Positions 36,301 to 44,179 of a DNA stretch of 64,000 bases are shown in pieces. The notes below the pieces were generated by a model. The model did no database searches and was not told the DNA's origin. It was given only the letters and a program-made list of their open reading frames with translations. The stretch's first letter is position 1; the number at the start of each line of letters is the position of its first letter. The position numbers were made by a program, and so were the translations under genes. The DNA comes from JBPEWY01 sp052032225 (lineage in GTDB: Bacteria > Bacteroidota > Bacteroidia > Flavobacteriales > Flavobacteriaceae): positions 62,001 to 126,000 of the forward strand of contig JBPEWY010000083.1 of assembly GCA_052032225.1 (NCBI GenBank), written 5' to 3'.

Positions 36301-39300
36301 CATGGAGGAGGATCGGGTATTTTTGATGGAGTTACTTTAAATGATTTAAATGACACAGACTCAGGAAGCAACGATTTAGTTAACTTCCCGGTTTTTGATA
36401 AAGTAGTTATAGATGACAGTCAGTTATATATAAAAGGATGGGCTAGACCTGGAGCAATTATAGAGTTATTTATAACTGATATTTCAAGCGGAACAGCATC
36501 TCCTGGAGACAACCAACTCGGAATGTCTCAAGACTACGGAGAAGGACAAACATTTTTGGCTTCCTTAACTGAAGGCTCAGGCTCAGATTTGTCTTCAGCT
36601 ACTTCATCATACACAGATGTAGATGGAAATACAGATAATACCAATGAGTTTGAGTTTGTTATTAGTTTACCTTCAGGAGTAAATTCAGGTACATTATTAA
36701 CAGCCACTGCTACAGTAGGAGGTTCAACTTCAGAGTTTTCATCATCTAAAGTAGTTAGAAGAACAGATTTTGGTGATGCGCCTAATTCATATAACACTAA
36801 TCTAGCATCAAACGGACCAAGACATGGTTTAAGTAATAGTATTTATTTAGGTGCTTCAATTCCTGATGCAGAAACAGACGGGCAGCCTTCAGCAGATGCA
36901 ACTGGAGATGGAGCAGAAGACGACGGAGTTTTAATTGGTGCATCTTCATTACAAGATCAAATATTATATGCAGGTCAACCAATCACATTCACCGTAGTTG
37001 CAGGATCTTCAGATGCTACAACAGGATACTTAAATGCATGGATAGATTTAAACGGTGATGGTGATTTTGCCGATGCAGGTGAAAAAATTATAGACAACCA
37101 ATCTTTATCTGTAGGTAATAACTCAATTAATTATACCATACCTGATACAGCCACAGCAGGAATCACTTTTGCAAGATTCAGGTACAGCTCTCAAACACTT
37201 TCTACAAGCGATGGTTTTGCTTATGATGGCGAAGTAGAAGATTATAGAGTCACTATTCAAAATGTTTTAGTTGAGTTTGCTTCATCTTCTTATGAGGATG
37301 ATGAAAGCAATACAGATAGTCCTGTTTTAATTTTAAATCAGGCTTTAAGTAGCCCTCTTACTGTAGATTTAACAGTTACAGGAGGTACAGCAACATCAGG
37401 CTCAGATTTTTCAAACACAGTTACAGTAACAATACCTGCGGGAGTTACTACATATACCATACCTACAAGTGTATTTAGTGTTACTGATGATAATTTAGTA
37501 GAACCATCAGAAACCATTCAGTTTACATTAGCTAATCCACAAGCAGGTTTAGTTATTGGTGATGCTAATAATAATTCAACCTCTCAAAATACAACTACGT
37601 ATACCATAACAGATAACGATAGCGCCTCATTGGCGATTGACGATGTAACGGTTACCGAAGGGGGCGATTTAGTCTTTACGGTCAGCCTAACGGGCGATGT
37701 ACAGGGCGGTGTATCGGTAGACTATGCAAGTTCAGATAATACGGCAGTAGCCGGATCGGACTATACCTCGGTAAGCGGCACGCTAAACTTTACGGGTACC
37801 GATGGGGAGACCCAGACCATAACGGTAAGCACCACAGACGACACCTTGGTAGAGCCTACGGAAGACTTTACCATTACCTTAAGCAATACTACACCAAGTA
37901 GTGTAACGATATCCGATGCTACGGGAATAGGAACCATAACAGATAACGATGCAGATGTTCAAGATGATACAGCATCAACAGATGAGGATACATCAGTAAC
38001 TATAGATGTGTTGGCTAATGATACTTATGGAAGCGATGATACTGTTTCTGTAGTTGCTGCTTCAGATCCGGCTAATGGAACTGTTACAATAGAAGCAGAT
38101 GGAACAATAACGTATGTTCCGGATCCTGACTTTAATGGTGTGGATACATTTGCCTACACTGTAGAAGTAACTCATAGTGACGGTAGTGTAACAACAGAGA
38201 CATCAACAGTAACGGTAACGGTTAATCCGGTACAAGATGCACAAGATGATACAGCCGTAACAGATCAGGATACGCCGGTTACTATTGATGTGTTAGCAAA
38301 TGATACCTTTAATGCTTCGAGCACAGTAGCTGTTATTAGTACAAGTAATCCATCAAATGGAAATGTAACAATAGAGACAGATGGAACAGTAACTTATACC
38401 CCAAATGCAGGCTTTACAGGGACAGATAGCTTTACATATACAGTTCAGGTAACTCATGCAGATGGTAGCACTACAACAGAAACTGCAACAGTTACAGTTA
38501 CGGTTAACGCTGGATTAAATGCAGAAGACGATGTAGCTACCACAGATGAAAATGTAGCAGTAACAATAGATGTGTTAGCAAATGATGTAAATGTACCAAC
38601 TAATGGAACACTAACAGTAACTGCTCCTGCAAACGGAACGGTAGTTATTAACGACAATGGTACGCCCAGCGATCCTAGTGATGATACCGTTACTTATACA
38701 CCAAATGCTGATTATTCGGGTACAGATACCTTTACATATACAATATGTGATACATCATCTAATTGTGATACTGCAACAGTTGTAATTACAGTAAATCCTG
38801 TTAATAACATGGATACAGACGGTGATGGTGTGCCTGATGCGGTTGATATAGACGATGATAACGATGGTATTTTAGACGTTGATGAAGATTTAAATATGGA
38901 TGGAGATGATGATCCGTCTACAACACCTACAGACACAGACGGAGATGGTGTACCAGATTATTTAGATATAGACTCTGATAACGATGGTATTCCTGATAAT
39001 GTAGAGGCACAGCCTACAGAAGGATATATTCCTCCAACACCGGGAGATTCTGATGGAGATGGATTGTTAGATGTGTATGAATTTGGTGGAAATGAAGGAT
39101 TGCTTCCTGAAGATACTGATGATGATTTTATACCAGATTATTTGGATGAAGATAGTGATAATGATGGTAGCCCGGATAATATTGAGGGACATGATTTTGA
39201 TAACGACGGCGAGCCAGAAAATACGTTTAGAGGCTCTGATAAAGATGGAGACGGTTTAGATGATGGATACGAAGGGGAAAGTGCTTTAGATACTGATCCT

Positions 39301-39702
39301 AATGATGAAATAGAAGATCCGGCATCTATGCTACCAAATACTAACAATACAGGAGATGTTGATTACAGAGATGATTTAGATGTATTGGGTGTAACAGAAG
39401 GGTTAATTGTGTATAACATTGTTACGCCAAACGGAGACGGTAAGCACGATTTCTTAGAAATAGAAGGTATAGAAGATTTCCCTGAAAATACAGTGAAGAT
39501 ATTTAACAGGTGGGGTGTAATGGTTTATGAAACAGAGTCTTATAACAACATTAACAACAACTTTAGAGGAATGTCTAAAGGTAGAGTTACAGTTAAACAA
39601 GACGAAATGTTACCAACGGGTACGTACTATTATGTAATAGAATACGTTAATAGTGAAGGAAAGAAAGTTTCTTTAGCCAACTATTTATACTTAAACAGAT
39701 AG
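33301..39702 (+). CDS. Giant secreted repeat protein 2 with T9SS type B C-terminal (gliding-motility-associated) domain
   Basis: 2133 residues. Signal peptide about 1-36 (ends LKAQ). Then: a jelly-roll-like N-terminal domain (40-200), a DUF3344-like segment (about 205-490), an SdrD B-like module (SGVVFEDVNYGGG), a right-handed beta-helix region with many Asn-rich turns (about 770-1010), a GEVED domain (1234-1320; LNAWIDLNGDGDF, DGEVEDYRV), two Calx-beta domains (1324-1440 and 1441-1550), three 94-residue cadherin-like repeats (1553-1836), a Ca2+-binding TSP3-like stalk and the type B sorting domain (from about 2037: VTPNGDGKHD, FNRWGVMVYE). The role is probably surface adhesion or gliding. 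The second Calx-beta module has markedly higher GC than the rest. Its C-terminal 200 residues are paralogous to giant protein 1. Confidence 0.87.
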   Translation: MQRMRPARDLLTPTRKLHFIIVSVLLLLVSFSLKAQDTYRDNFGTVSYNNNDGTQNWSGSWDEDNDNNNPNSGNIRIESGVLTFQAISRNDERISRSANLSGYGTAFLSFDYRAILNGGNDATSENLAVQVSSDGVNFTTVGTIYNSNWTTFNVDISAFISNNTTIRFINLSTWGSGDWENNNYVFIDNLQILAFATSIQFNQPLVLFDEFDGYIDYTSTGGSLRTQPNGVNACAIASSSSNTLTSPVPAGATIQKAYLYWAHSGATPDTQVTFEGNSVNADWVYATALGSRTFYGGVSDVTSIITGISNLSTNTFDFSDLTVDNSATYCNNQTVLGGWALFIVYEDLTLPASTINLYQGFNAENNSSSSFTLSGFFAIGSNGSKTTVMSWEGDQTLSNNEDLTVTTGLGTFRLSGDGDNNGVTTVNPFNSTIFDNTVIPNINNTTSYGLDLDTYDVSPYVQPGESSVTTNVQTGQDLVIMNAVVLKVPSNIISGVVFEDVNYGGGSGRDRVTASGVPIPGATVELYDVLGNLVDTKVTNNNGRYIFAGMQNGIYRIRVVNNTVRSTRTGGSSCSTCIPVQTFRRDYALSSFTDVTNEVGGANPAGQDPGPGTITGAQSVSVVTINSEGAVGLDFGFNFNTIVNTNATGQGSLAQFIENANNLGNSGINIEANSIFDPAAGQDVSIFMIPSNSDPLGRTTDPNFSGGVATITATTILPVITDDNTHIDGRTQTANIGDTNTGTVGTGGTVGVDAEPLPTYQLPEIAINADNKNGLRLNGATSNVVIRNLAIYNAVHGINATGNGGSGTNRVVSNMLLGTLPNGNDPGSSLQNTGYGVRLVNPSELTVTSSYIAYNQDGGVLGSNNNASLTVTYNEIFQNGSGSNSANAVAINGDNSLVQYNLIYNQQTSSGNPDSDGGSGIEIGNTTVASGNNTIDNNTIYNNISAGINVRNGANNNTISKNIVYGNEVGVAVNDESRATAANTITQNSIYNNNLLGIDLHGGGSGIFDGVTLNDLNDTDSGSNDLVNFPVFDKVVIDDSQLYIKGWARPGAIIELFITDISSGTASPGDNQLGMSQDYGEGQTFLASLTEGSGSDLSSATSSYTDVDGNTDNTNEFEFVISLPSGVNSGTLLTATATVGGSTSEFSSSKVVRRTDFGDAPNSYNTNLASNGPRHGLSNSIYLGASIPDAETDGQPSADATGDGAEDDGVLIGASSLQDQILYAGQPITFTVVAGSSDATTGYLNAWIDLNGDGDFADAGEKIIDNQSLSVGNNSINYTIPDTATAGITFARFRYSSQTLSTSDGFAYDGEVEDYRVTIQNVLVEFASSSYEDDESNTDSPVLILNQALSSPLTVDLTVTGGTATSGSDFSNTVTVTIPAGVTTYTIPTSVFSVTDDNLVEPSETIQFTLANPQAGLVIGDANNNSTSQNTTTYTITDNDSASLAIDDVTVTEGGDLVFTVSLTGDVQGGVSVDYASSDNTAVAGSDYTSVSGTLNFTGTDGETQTITVSTTDDTLVEPTEDFTITLSNTTPSSVTISDATGIGTITDNDADVQDDTASTDEDTSVTIDVLANDTYGSDDTVSVVAASDPANGTVTIEADGTITYVPDPDFNGVDTFAYTVEVTHSDGSVTTETSTVTVTVNPVQDAQDDTAVTDQDTPVTIDVLANDTFNASSTVAVISTSNPSNGNVTIETDGTVTYTPNAGFTGTDSFTYTVQVTHADGSTTTETATVTVTVNAGLNAEDDVATTDENVAVTIDVLANDVNVPTNGTLTVTAPANGTVVINDNGTPSDPSDDTVTYTPNADYSGTDTFTYTICDTSSNCDTATVVITVNPVNNMDTDGDGVPDAVDIDDDNDGILDVDEDLNMDGDDDPSTTPTDTDGDGVPDYLDIDSDNDGIPDNVEAQPTEGYIPPTPGDSDGDGLLDVYEFGGNEGLLPEDTDDDFIPDYLDEDSDNDGSPDNIEGHDFDNDGEPENTFRGSDKDGDGLDDGYEGESALDTDPNDEIEDPASMLPNTNNTGDVDYRDDLDVLGVTEGLIVYNIVTPNGDGKHDFLEIEGIEDFPENTVKIFNRWGVMVYETESYNNINNNFRGMSKGRVTVKQDEMLPTGTYYYVIEYVNSEGKKVSLANYLYLNR
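37603..37950 (+). repeat. GC-rich Calx-beta module flanked by 18-base direct repeats
   Basis: ACCATAACAGATAACGAT occurs exactly at 37603-37620 and 37933-37950, 330 bases (110 codons) apart. The enclosed Calx-beta domain is about 54% G+C over 37621-37860 by hand count, against 37% and 42% in two 60-base samples on either side. Codon choice shifts too (GGC, ACG, CGG become common). Frame is preserved. Confidence 0.85.
37960..38808 (+). repeat. Three tandem 282-base (94-codon) cadherin-like repeats in giant protein 2
   Basis: Corresponding points at 37960, 38242 and 38524 are 282 bases apart. Each unit encodes DD-x-A-x-T-D-E/Q-D/N, VTIDVLANDT, an NGTVTI-type strand, TYTPNAGFTGTDSFTYTV and TATVTVTVN. 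The third has a different middle. These are VCBS/cadherin-like stalk modules. Confidence 0.85.
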
Positions 39703-39725
39703 AAGGCTTAATAAATTAGTAGTTA

Positions 39726-40649
39726 ATGAAGAAAAAAATCTTATCAATAGTATTTGTTTTTGTAACGGTGTTCTGTTTTGCCCAGCAAGATGCACAGTAT
39801 ACACAGTACATGTATAATACAATAAGTATTAACCCGGCATATGCCGGTTCAAGAGGTGTTGCAAGTATTACAGGATTGCACAGATCACAATGGGTTGGCT
39901 TAGAAGGAGCTCCGGTTACTCAAACATTAAATCTTCATTCTCCTATTGGATTGTACAAAAATATGGGTTTAGGACTATCAATTGTTAACGATCAGATTGG
40001 TCCTACTCAAGAAACCTATTTTGATATTGATTTTTCATATACAATTAACACATCAGAAACAGCTAAACTTTCTTTTGGGTTAAAAGCAGGAGGGCATTTA
40101 CTTAATGTTGATTTTAATGAACTCAACCAAAAATACTCAGACGACCCATTAACGCAAGCTAACATTGATAATAGGTTTTCACCAAATATTGGTGCTGGTA
40201 TTTATTTTCATACCGATAAATTTTATGTTGGATTATCAGCACCAAATTTATTAGAAACAAAACACTTTGATGAATCTAGCTTATCTGAAGTACAAGAAGA
40301 CATACATTATTACTTTATCACAGGATATGTCTTTGATTTAAACCCATCAATTAAATTTAAACCGGCATTACTTACAAAAGCTGTATTTGGAGCGCCTTTA
40401 CAGGTAGATTTATCTGCAAACTTTTTAATACAAGAAAAATTTATTTTAGGTGCGGCTTACCGTTGGGATGCAGCAGTTAGTGGATTAGCCGGGTTCCAGA
40501 TTTCAAGGGCATTAATGGTTGGCTTGGCCTACGACAGAGAGATTACAGAGCTTGGAAATGCTGTGTTTAATAATGGCTCTTTTGAGGTTTTACTTAGGTT
40601 TGAGCTCTTTAGTAGTGCCGACAGAATTATTACTCCAAGATTCTTCTAA
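39726..40649 (+). CDS. SprF/PorP-like type IX secretion outer-membrane protein, copy 2
   Basis: 307 residues, paralogue of the protein at 30006 with the same layout: signal peptide (ends CFAQQ), QDAQYTQYMYNTISINPAYA, GLHRSQWVGLEGAP, and the closing strand with SFEVLLRFELF followed by TPRFF. It starts 24 bases after giant protein 2 and is presumed to be the specific outer-membrane partner for its export. The two copies diverge most in the loop around residues 125-150, where cargo specificity could lie; that is inference. Confidence 0.9.
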   Translation: MKKKILSIVFVFVTVFCFAQQDAQYTQYMYNTISINPAYAGSRGVASITGLHRSQWVGLEGAPVTQTLNLHSPIGLYKNMGLGLSIVNDQIGPTQETYFDIDFSYTINTSETAKLSFGLKAGGHLLNVDFNELNQKYSDDPLTQANIDNRFSPNIGAGIYFHTDKFYVGLSAPNLLETKHFDESSLSEVQEDIHYYFITGYVFDLNPSIKFKPALLTKAVFGAPLQVDLSANFLIQEKFILGAAYRWDAAVSGLAGFQISRALMVGLAYDREITELGNAVFNNGSFEVLLRFELFSSADRIITPRFF

Positions 40650-40738
40650 AAATTGTTAAAAACTATTTGAAAACTGCTTTTAAGTGTCATAAAAACTGAA
40701 GTATAAATAAGTATTTTAGTTATTAAAATAGACACTAA

Positions 40739-43174
40739 ATGAGGCTAAGAATTTTTATAATTCTGTTATGTAGCTTTTTTGTTTGTAGCAGTGCTTTCTC
40801 ACAAAAACGCCAGTTAAGAAAAGGTGATGAAAACTTCAATAATTTAGCTTATGCCGTAGCGGCTAAGTTTTACTTAAAAGCACTTAAGAAAGGGTATAAT
40901 AATCCCGACATATATAAAAAACTGGGCGACTCATATTATTACAATTCAGACTATAGGGAGGCTTATGAATGGTACGATAAACTCTTTAAAACAAATTCTG
41001 AAATAGAACCTGAGTATTATTTTAAATATGCACAAACATTAAGGTCTCAAAAACTTTACGAACAAGCTTCGAAGATTTTAGAGACCTTTCAAAATTTAAA
41101 ACCCAATGATTCTAGATCACAATTATTAAAAACCTCTCCAAATTATCTGGATTCTATTAAAACCCAAACCAGTTTATATAATATCAAAAACTTAGATATA
41201 AATTCTGAAGAGTCAGACTTCGCACCATCAATACTAAATAAATCGCTTGTATATACATCTGCAAGAGACACCGGTGTTTTTGAAAAGTTTACTCATAGAT
41301 GGACTAACAAGTCTTTTTTAGATTTATACAAAGCACCATTAGATGATTTAACTAAAAATAACGTAAAGCGCTTTTCTAATACAATAAATACAAGATACCA
41401 CGAATCTACATCTGTTTTTACAAAAGATGGAACAACCATTTATTTTACTAGAAATAATGTGGTAAATGGAAAGCGCAAAAAAGACAAAAGAGGCACTACA
41501 AGATTAAAAATTTACAGGGCAAAATATAGTAATGGTACTTGGACAGATATTGAAGAACTTCCGTTTAATGACGATAGTTACTCTGTTGCTCATCCAGCAT
41601 TAAGTCCTGATGAGACCAAATTATATTTTTCATCAGATATGCCCGGAGGCTATGGAATGTCTGACATTTATGTAGTAGATATTTTGCCGGATGGAACTTT
41701 TGGTAAACCCAGAAATTTAGGACCTGAGATTAATACAGAATCCCGAGAAACGTTTCCGTATGTAAGTGATCATAACAATCTATATTTTGCTTCAGACGGG
41801 CATTTAGGGCTTGGCGGATTAGATATTTTTGTTTCAGAAATAAGGCAAGATGGTTCGTTCGGTCCGGTAGTTAATCTAGGAAAACCGGTGAACAGTTCTT
41901 ATGATGATTTTACTTTTGTTATAAACGATGAAACCAAAACCGGATATTTTGCTTCTAATAGAGGAGGAGGAAAAGGTGGCGATGATATTTATGTGTTTCA
42001 AATAGATAACAGTTTCATTTTATGTAAAAAACATATCACCGGAATTGTTAAAAACATTGAAACCAATGAAGTGATTAAAGATGCAGTAGTAGCATTAATT
42101 CACGAAAACAAAGAGATTGAAGAAATAAAAACAGATGCAGAAGGTAAATACTATTTTGAAGTTAGTTGTGAAGAAGATGAGAAGCGATTGTTAGGAACAA
42201 AAATAGGATACCTTCCTACAGAGAAAAACGTATTAATATCAGGCAAGAAAAAGTCAGACACAATACGAGTAAACTTAGAATTAATAAAGCAACTTAAATC
42301 GCCGGTGGGCGGATACGATCTTGCAAAACTTATAAAACTAAATCCTATTTATTTTGATTTTGATAAGTATAACATTCGTTTAAGTGCAAGAAAAGAGCTT
42401 AATAAAATTGCCGAAGTTTTAATAAATAATCCGGATTTATTGGTAGATATTAAATCGCATACAGATAGCCGTGGCTCTGATGATTATAATATGATTTTAT
42501 CAGAAAAAAGGGCTCAAAGCACATTAGAATACATAAAAGCAAGAGGAGTTGCAGCTATCAGGCTTACTGCTAAAGGTTATGGAGAAACTCAATTGGTTAA
42601 CGAATGCTCTAATGGGGTTAAATGCTCTAAGCATGACCATCAATTAAACAGACGATCTGAATTTATTATAGCTAACGAGCAAATATTCACCGTTCAGATT
42701 GCAGCAGTAAAAAAAGAACCTAATTTAAACGCATATAATAATATTCCTAACTTGTTTAGTTACAAATATGATGATGGTTTTACACGTATTTACTCAGGAA
42801 TGTTTGACTCTGAAGACAAGGCAAAGCAACATTTAAAAGATTTAAAAGACAAAGGAGTAGAAGGCTTTATTAGAAAACTTTACATAGAAGAAAATCCAGA
42901 TCCAGAATCTAATTTAATTAACGATCCTAATTTTAAATCGGTAGATGTAGCAACCTATACATTGCAATTAGCAGCTTTAGCATCTGCAAATACTTCAAAA
43001 AAATACAGAACTTTTGCCGAGGTGTTTAGTAAAACCTATAAAGATGGTTTTACAAGAGTTTACTCCGGCGAATTTAAAACAAAGGCAGAGGCAATTAATA
43101 AAATGCATGAACTTACCAATAGAGGTATTCCTTGCTTTGTTAGAAAAATAAAAGGAAACTCAATTATAGAATAA
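40739..43174 (+). CDS. PorE-like OmpA family protein with TPR, beta-propeller and two SPOR-like repeats, copy 2
   Basis: 811 residues. Signal peptide (1-21, ends AFSQ), TPR helices, PD40-type propeller (LSPDETKLYFSSDMPGG), regulatory-like fold, and OmpA domain at 526-641 (FDFDKYNIRLSA, SHTDSRGSDD, QLNRRSEF). Unlike the copy at 30969 it continues for 170 residues containing two SPOR-like repeats: 648-722 (FTVQIAAVKKEP ... GFTRIYSG) and 738-806 (YTLQLAALASAN ... GFTRVYSG). SPOR domains bind glycan strands lacking stem peptides, typical of division sites, whereas OmpA domains bind peptide stems. The 90-base gap from the SprF-like gene is larger than in cassette 1, so a separate promoter is possible. 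Confidence 0.85.
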   Translation: MRLRIFIILLCSFFVCSSAFSQKRQLRKGDENFNNLAYAVAAKFYLKALKKGYNNPDIYKKLGDSYYYNSDYREAYEWYDKLFKTNSEIEPEYYFKYAQTLRSQKLYEQASKILETFQNLKPNDSRSQLLKTSPNYLDSIKTQTSLYNIKNLDINSEESDFAPSILNKSLVYTSARDTGVFEKFTHRWTNKSFLDLYKAPLDDLTKNNVKRFSNTINTRYHESTSVFTKDGTTIYFTRNNVVNGKRKKDKRGTTRLKIYRAKYSNGTWTDIEELPFNDDSYSVAHPALSPDETKLYFSSDMPGGYGMSDIYVVDILPDGTFGKPRNLGPEINTESRETFPYVSDHNNLYFASDGHLGLGGLDIFVSEIRQDGSFGPVVNLGKPVNSSYDDFTFVINDETKTGYFASNRGGGKGGDDIYVFQIDNSFILCKKHITGIVKNIETNEVIKDAVVALIHENKEIEEIKTDAEGKYYFEVSCEEDEKRLLGTKIGYLPTEKNVLISGKKKSDTIRVNLELIKQLKSPVGGYDLAKLIKLNPIYFDFDKYNIRLSARKELNKIAEVLINNPDLLVDIKSHTDSRGSDDYNMILSEKRAQSTLEYIKARGVAAIRLTAKGYGETQLVNECSNGVKCSKHDHQLNRRSEFIIANEQIFTVQIAAVKKEPNLNAYNNIPNLFSYKYDDGFTRIYSGMFDSEDKAKQHLKDLKDKGVEGFIRKLYIEENPDPESNLINDPNFKSVDVATYTLQLAALASANTSKKYRTFAEVFSKTYKDGFTRVYSGEFKTKAEAINKMHELTNRGIPCFVRKIKGNSIIE

Positions 43175-43228
43175 TGGCTTTAACCATTTATTAGCACTTT
43201 ACCTATATTATTGCTTATTTTATTCCCT

Positions 43229-43236
43229 TATTTTTG
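43229..43236 (+). promoter_or_regulatory. -7 element of the idi operon
   Basis: TATTTTTG matches TAnnTTTG and ends 3 bases before the idi ATG, implying a leaderless or near-leaderless transcript. A TTG lies at 43211-43213, at short (15-base) spacing, so the upstream box is uncertain. Confidence 0.45.
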
Positions 43237-43239
43237 CAT

Positions 43240-43779
43240 ATGCAATTAGAAGAAAAAGTTATTTTGGTTAACGACAAAGACCAAGAGATTGGTGTTATGC
43301 CAAAATTAATGGCGCACGAAAAAGCTTTATTACACAGGGCATTTTCTGTTTTTGTTATAAATAACGAAAATAAAATTATGCTCCAACAAAGAGCTATGTG
43401 TAAATACCACTCACCAGGGCTTTGGACAAACACCTGCTGTAGCCACCAAAGAGAAGGAGAATCTAATATAGAAGCTGGTAAAAGAAGATTACAAGAAGAA
43501 ATGGGGTTTACAACAGAGCTTAAAGAACTATTTTCTTTTATATACAAAGCTCCTTTTGATAATGGATTAACAGAGCATGAATTTGACCATGTTTTGGTTG
43601 GTTACTATAATGAAAATCCTATAATTAATAAAGATGAAGTAGCCGATTGGAAATGGATGAGCCCAGAGGCAATTAAAGAAGATATTGAGCAGTATCCGGA
43701 AAGGTATACAGCATGGTTTAAAATTATTTTTGATAAATTTTATACTCATTTTACACAAAAGCAAGAAGATGAGGGTTAA
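43240..43779 (+). CDS. idi: Isopentenyl-diphosphate delta-isomerase, type I
   Basis: 180 residues from the ATG at 43240; an upstream in-frame TTG at 43234 is part of the -7 promoter element and is rejected. The Nudix-fold enzyme interconverts IPP and DMAPP for isoprenoid synthesis. Catalytic C67 lies in TNTCCSHQ, metal ligand H69 follows, and E112/E114 lie in TEHEFDH; the Nudix helix reads EAGKRRLQEEMG. TATTTTTG (43229-43236) ends three bases before the start codon, so the mRNA may have little or no leader. It overlaps the next gene by 11 bases. Confidence 0.93.
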   Translation: MQLEEKVILVNDKDQEIGVMPKLMAHEKALLHRAFSVFVINNENKIMLQQRAMCKYHSPGLWTNTCCSHQREGESNIEAGKRRLQEEMGFTTELKELFSFIYKAPFDNGLTEHEFDHVLVGYYNENPIINKDEVADWKWMSPEAIKEDIEQYPERYTAWFKIIFDKFYTHFTQKQEDEG

Positions 43780-44179
43780 AGTAAGCAGAAAAGCACATTT
43801 TAATGCAGCACATAGATTGCACAGACCGGATTGGGATGCTAAAAAAAATGAAGAAGTTTTTGGTAAATGTAGCAACCCAAACTACCATGGTCATAACTAT
43901 GAGTTAATTGTTAGTGTTTATGGGGAGATAGATCACGAAACGGGCTACGTTATAGACATGAAGCATTTAAAAGCCTTAATTTATAAGGAAATAGAACAAG
44001 CTTTTGATCATAAAAACTTAAATATAGAAGTCCCCGAATTTAAAGAACTTAACCCTACAGCAGAAAATATTGCAGTTGTAATTTACAATAAATTAAGACC
44101 TCATATAAGTAAAGATAAAGAGCTTGAGGTTGTATTGTATGAAACTCCTAGAAACTTTGTAACCTATAATGGAAAATAG
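43769..44179 (+). CDS. 6-pyruvoyl-tetrahydropterin synthase family protein (PTPS-II-type motif)
   Basis: 136 residues from the ATG at 43769, which overlaps idi by 11 bases; the longer frame upstream is an idi shadow. Zinc ligands are H15 (NAAHRL), H40 and H42. The catalytic cysteine C34 sits in CSNPNYHGH, spacing C-x5-HGH, as in animal PTPS that makes 6-pyruvoyl-tetrahydropterin for biopterin, whereas QueD of queuosine synthesis has C-x3-HGH. DHKNL (80-84) and the C-terminal YETP glutamate also match. Tetrahydrobiopterin-type synthesis is therefore the better guess, but a 6-carboxytetrahydropterin role remains possible. Confidence 0.88.
   Translation: MRVKVSRKAHFNAAHRLHRPDWDAKKNEEVFGKCSNPNYHGHNYELIVSVYGEIDHETGYVIDMKHLKALIYKEIEQAFDHKNLNIEVPEFKELNPTAENIAVVIYNKLRPHISKDKELEVVLYETPRNFVTYNGK

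Noticed and set aside
37603..37950. Insertion sequence suggested by flanking direct repeats
   Set aside because: The enclosed DNA encodes one Calx-beta domain in frame, with no transposase and no terminal inverted repeats; the direct repeats are conserved module ends.
43234..43239. TTG start for idi
   Set aside because: The TTG belongs to the -7 promoter element TATTTTTG; the ATG at 43240 gives the usual N-terminus.
43685..43768. Longer start for the pterin synthase
   Set aside because: The extra residues are an out-of-frame reading of idi. The family begins at MRVKVSRKAHFNAAH, from 43769.
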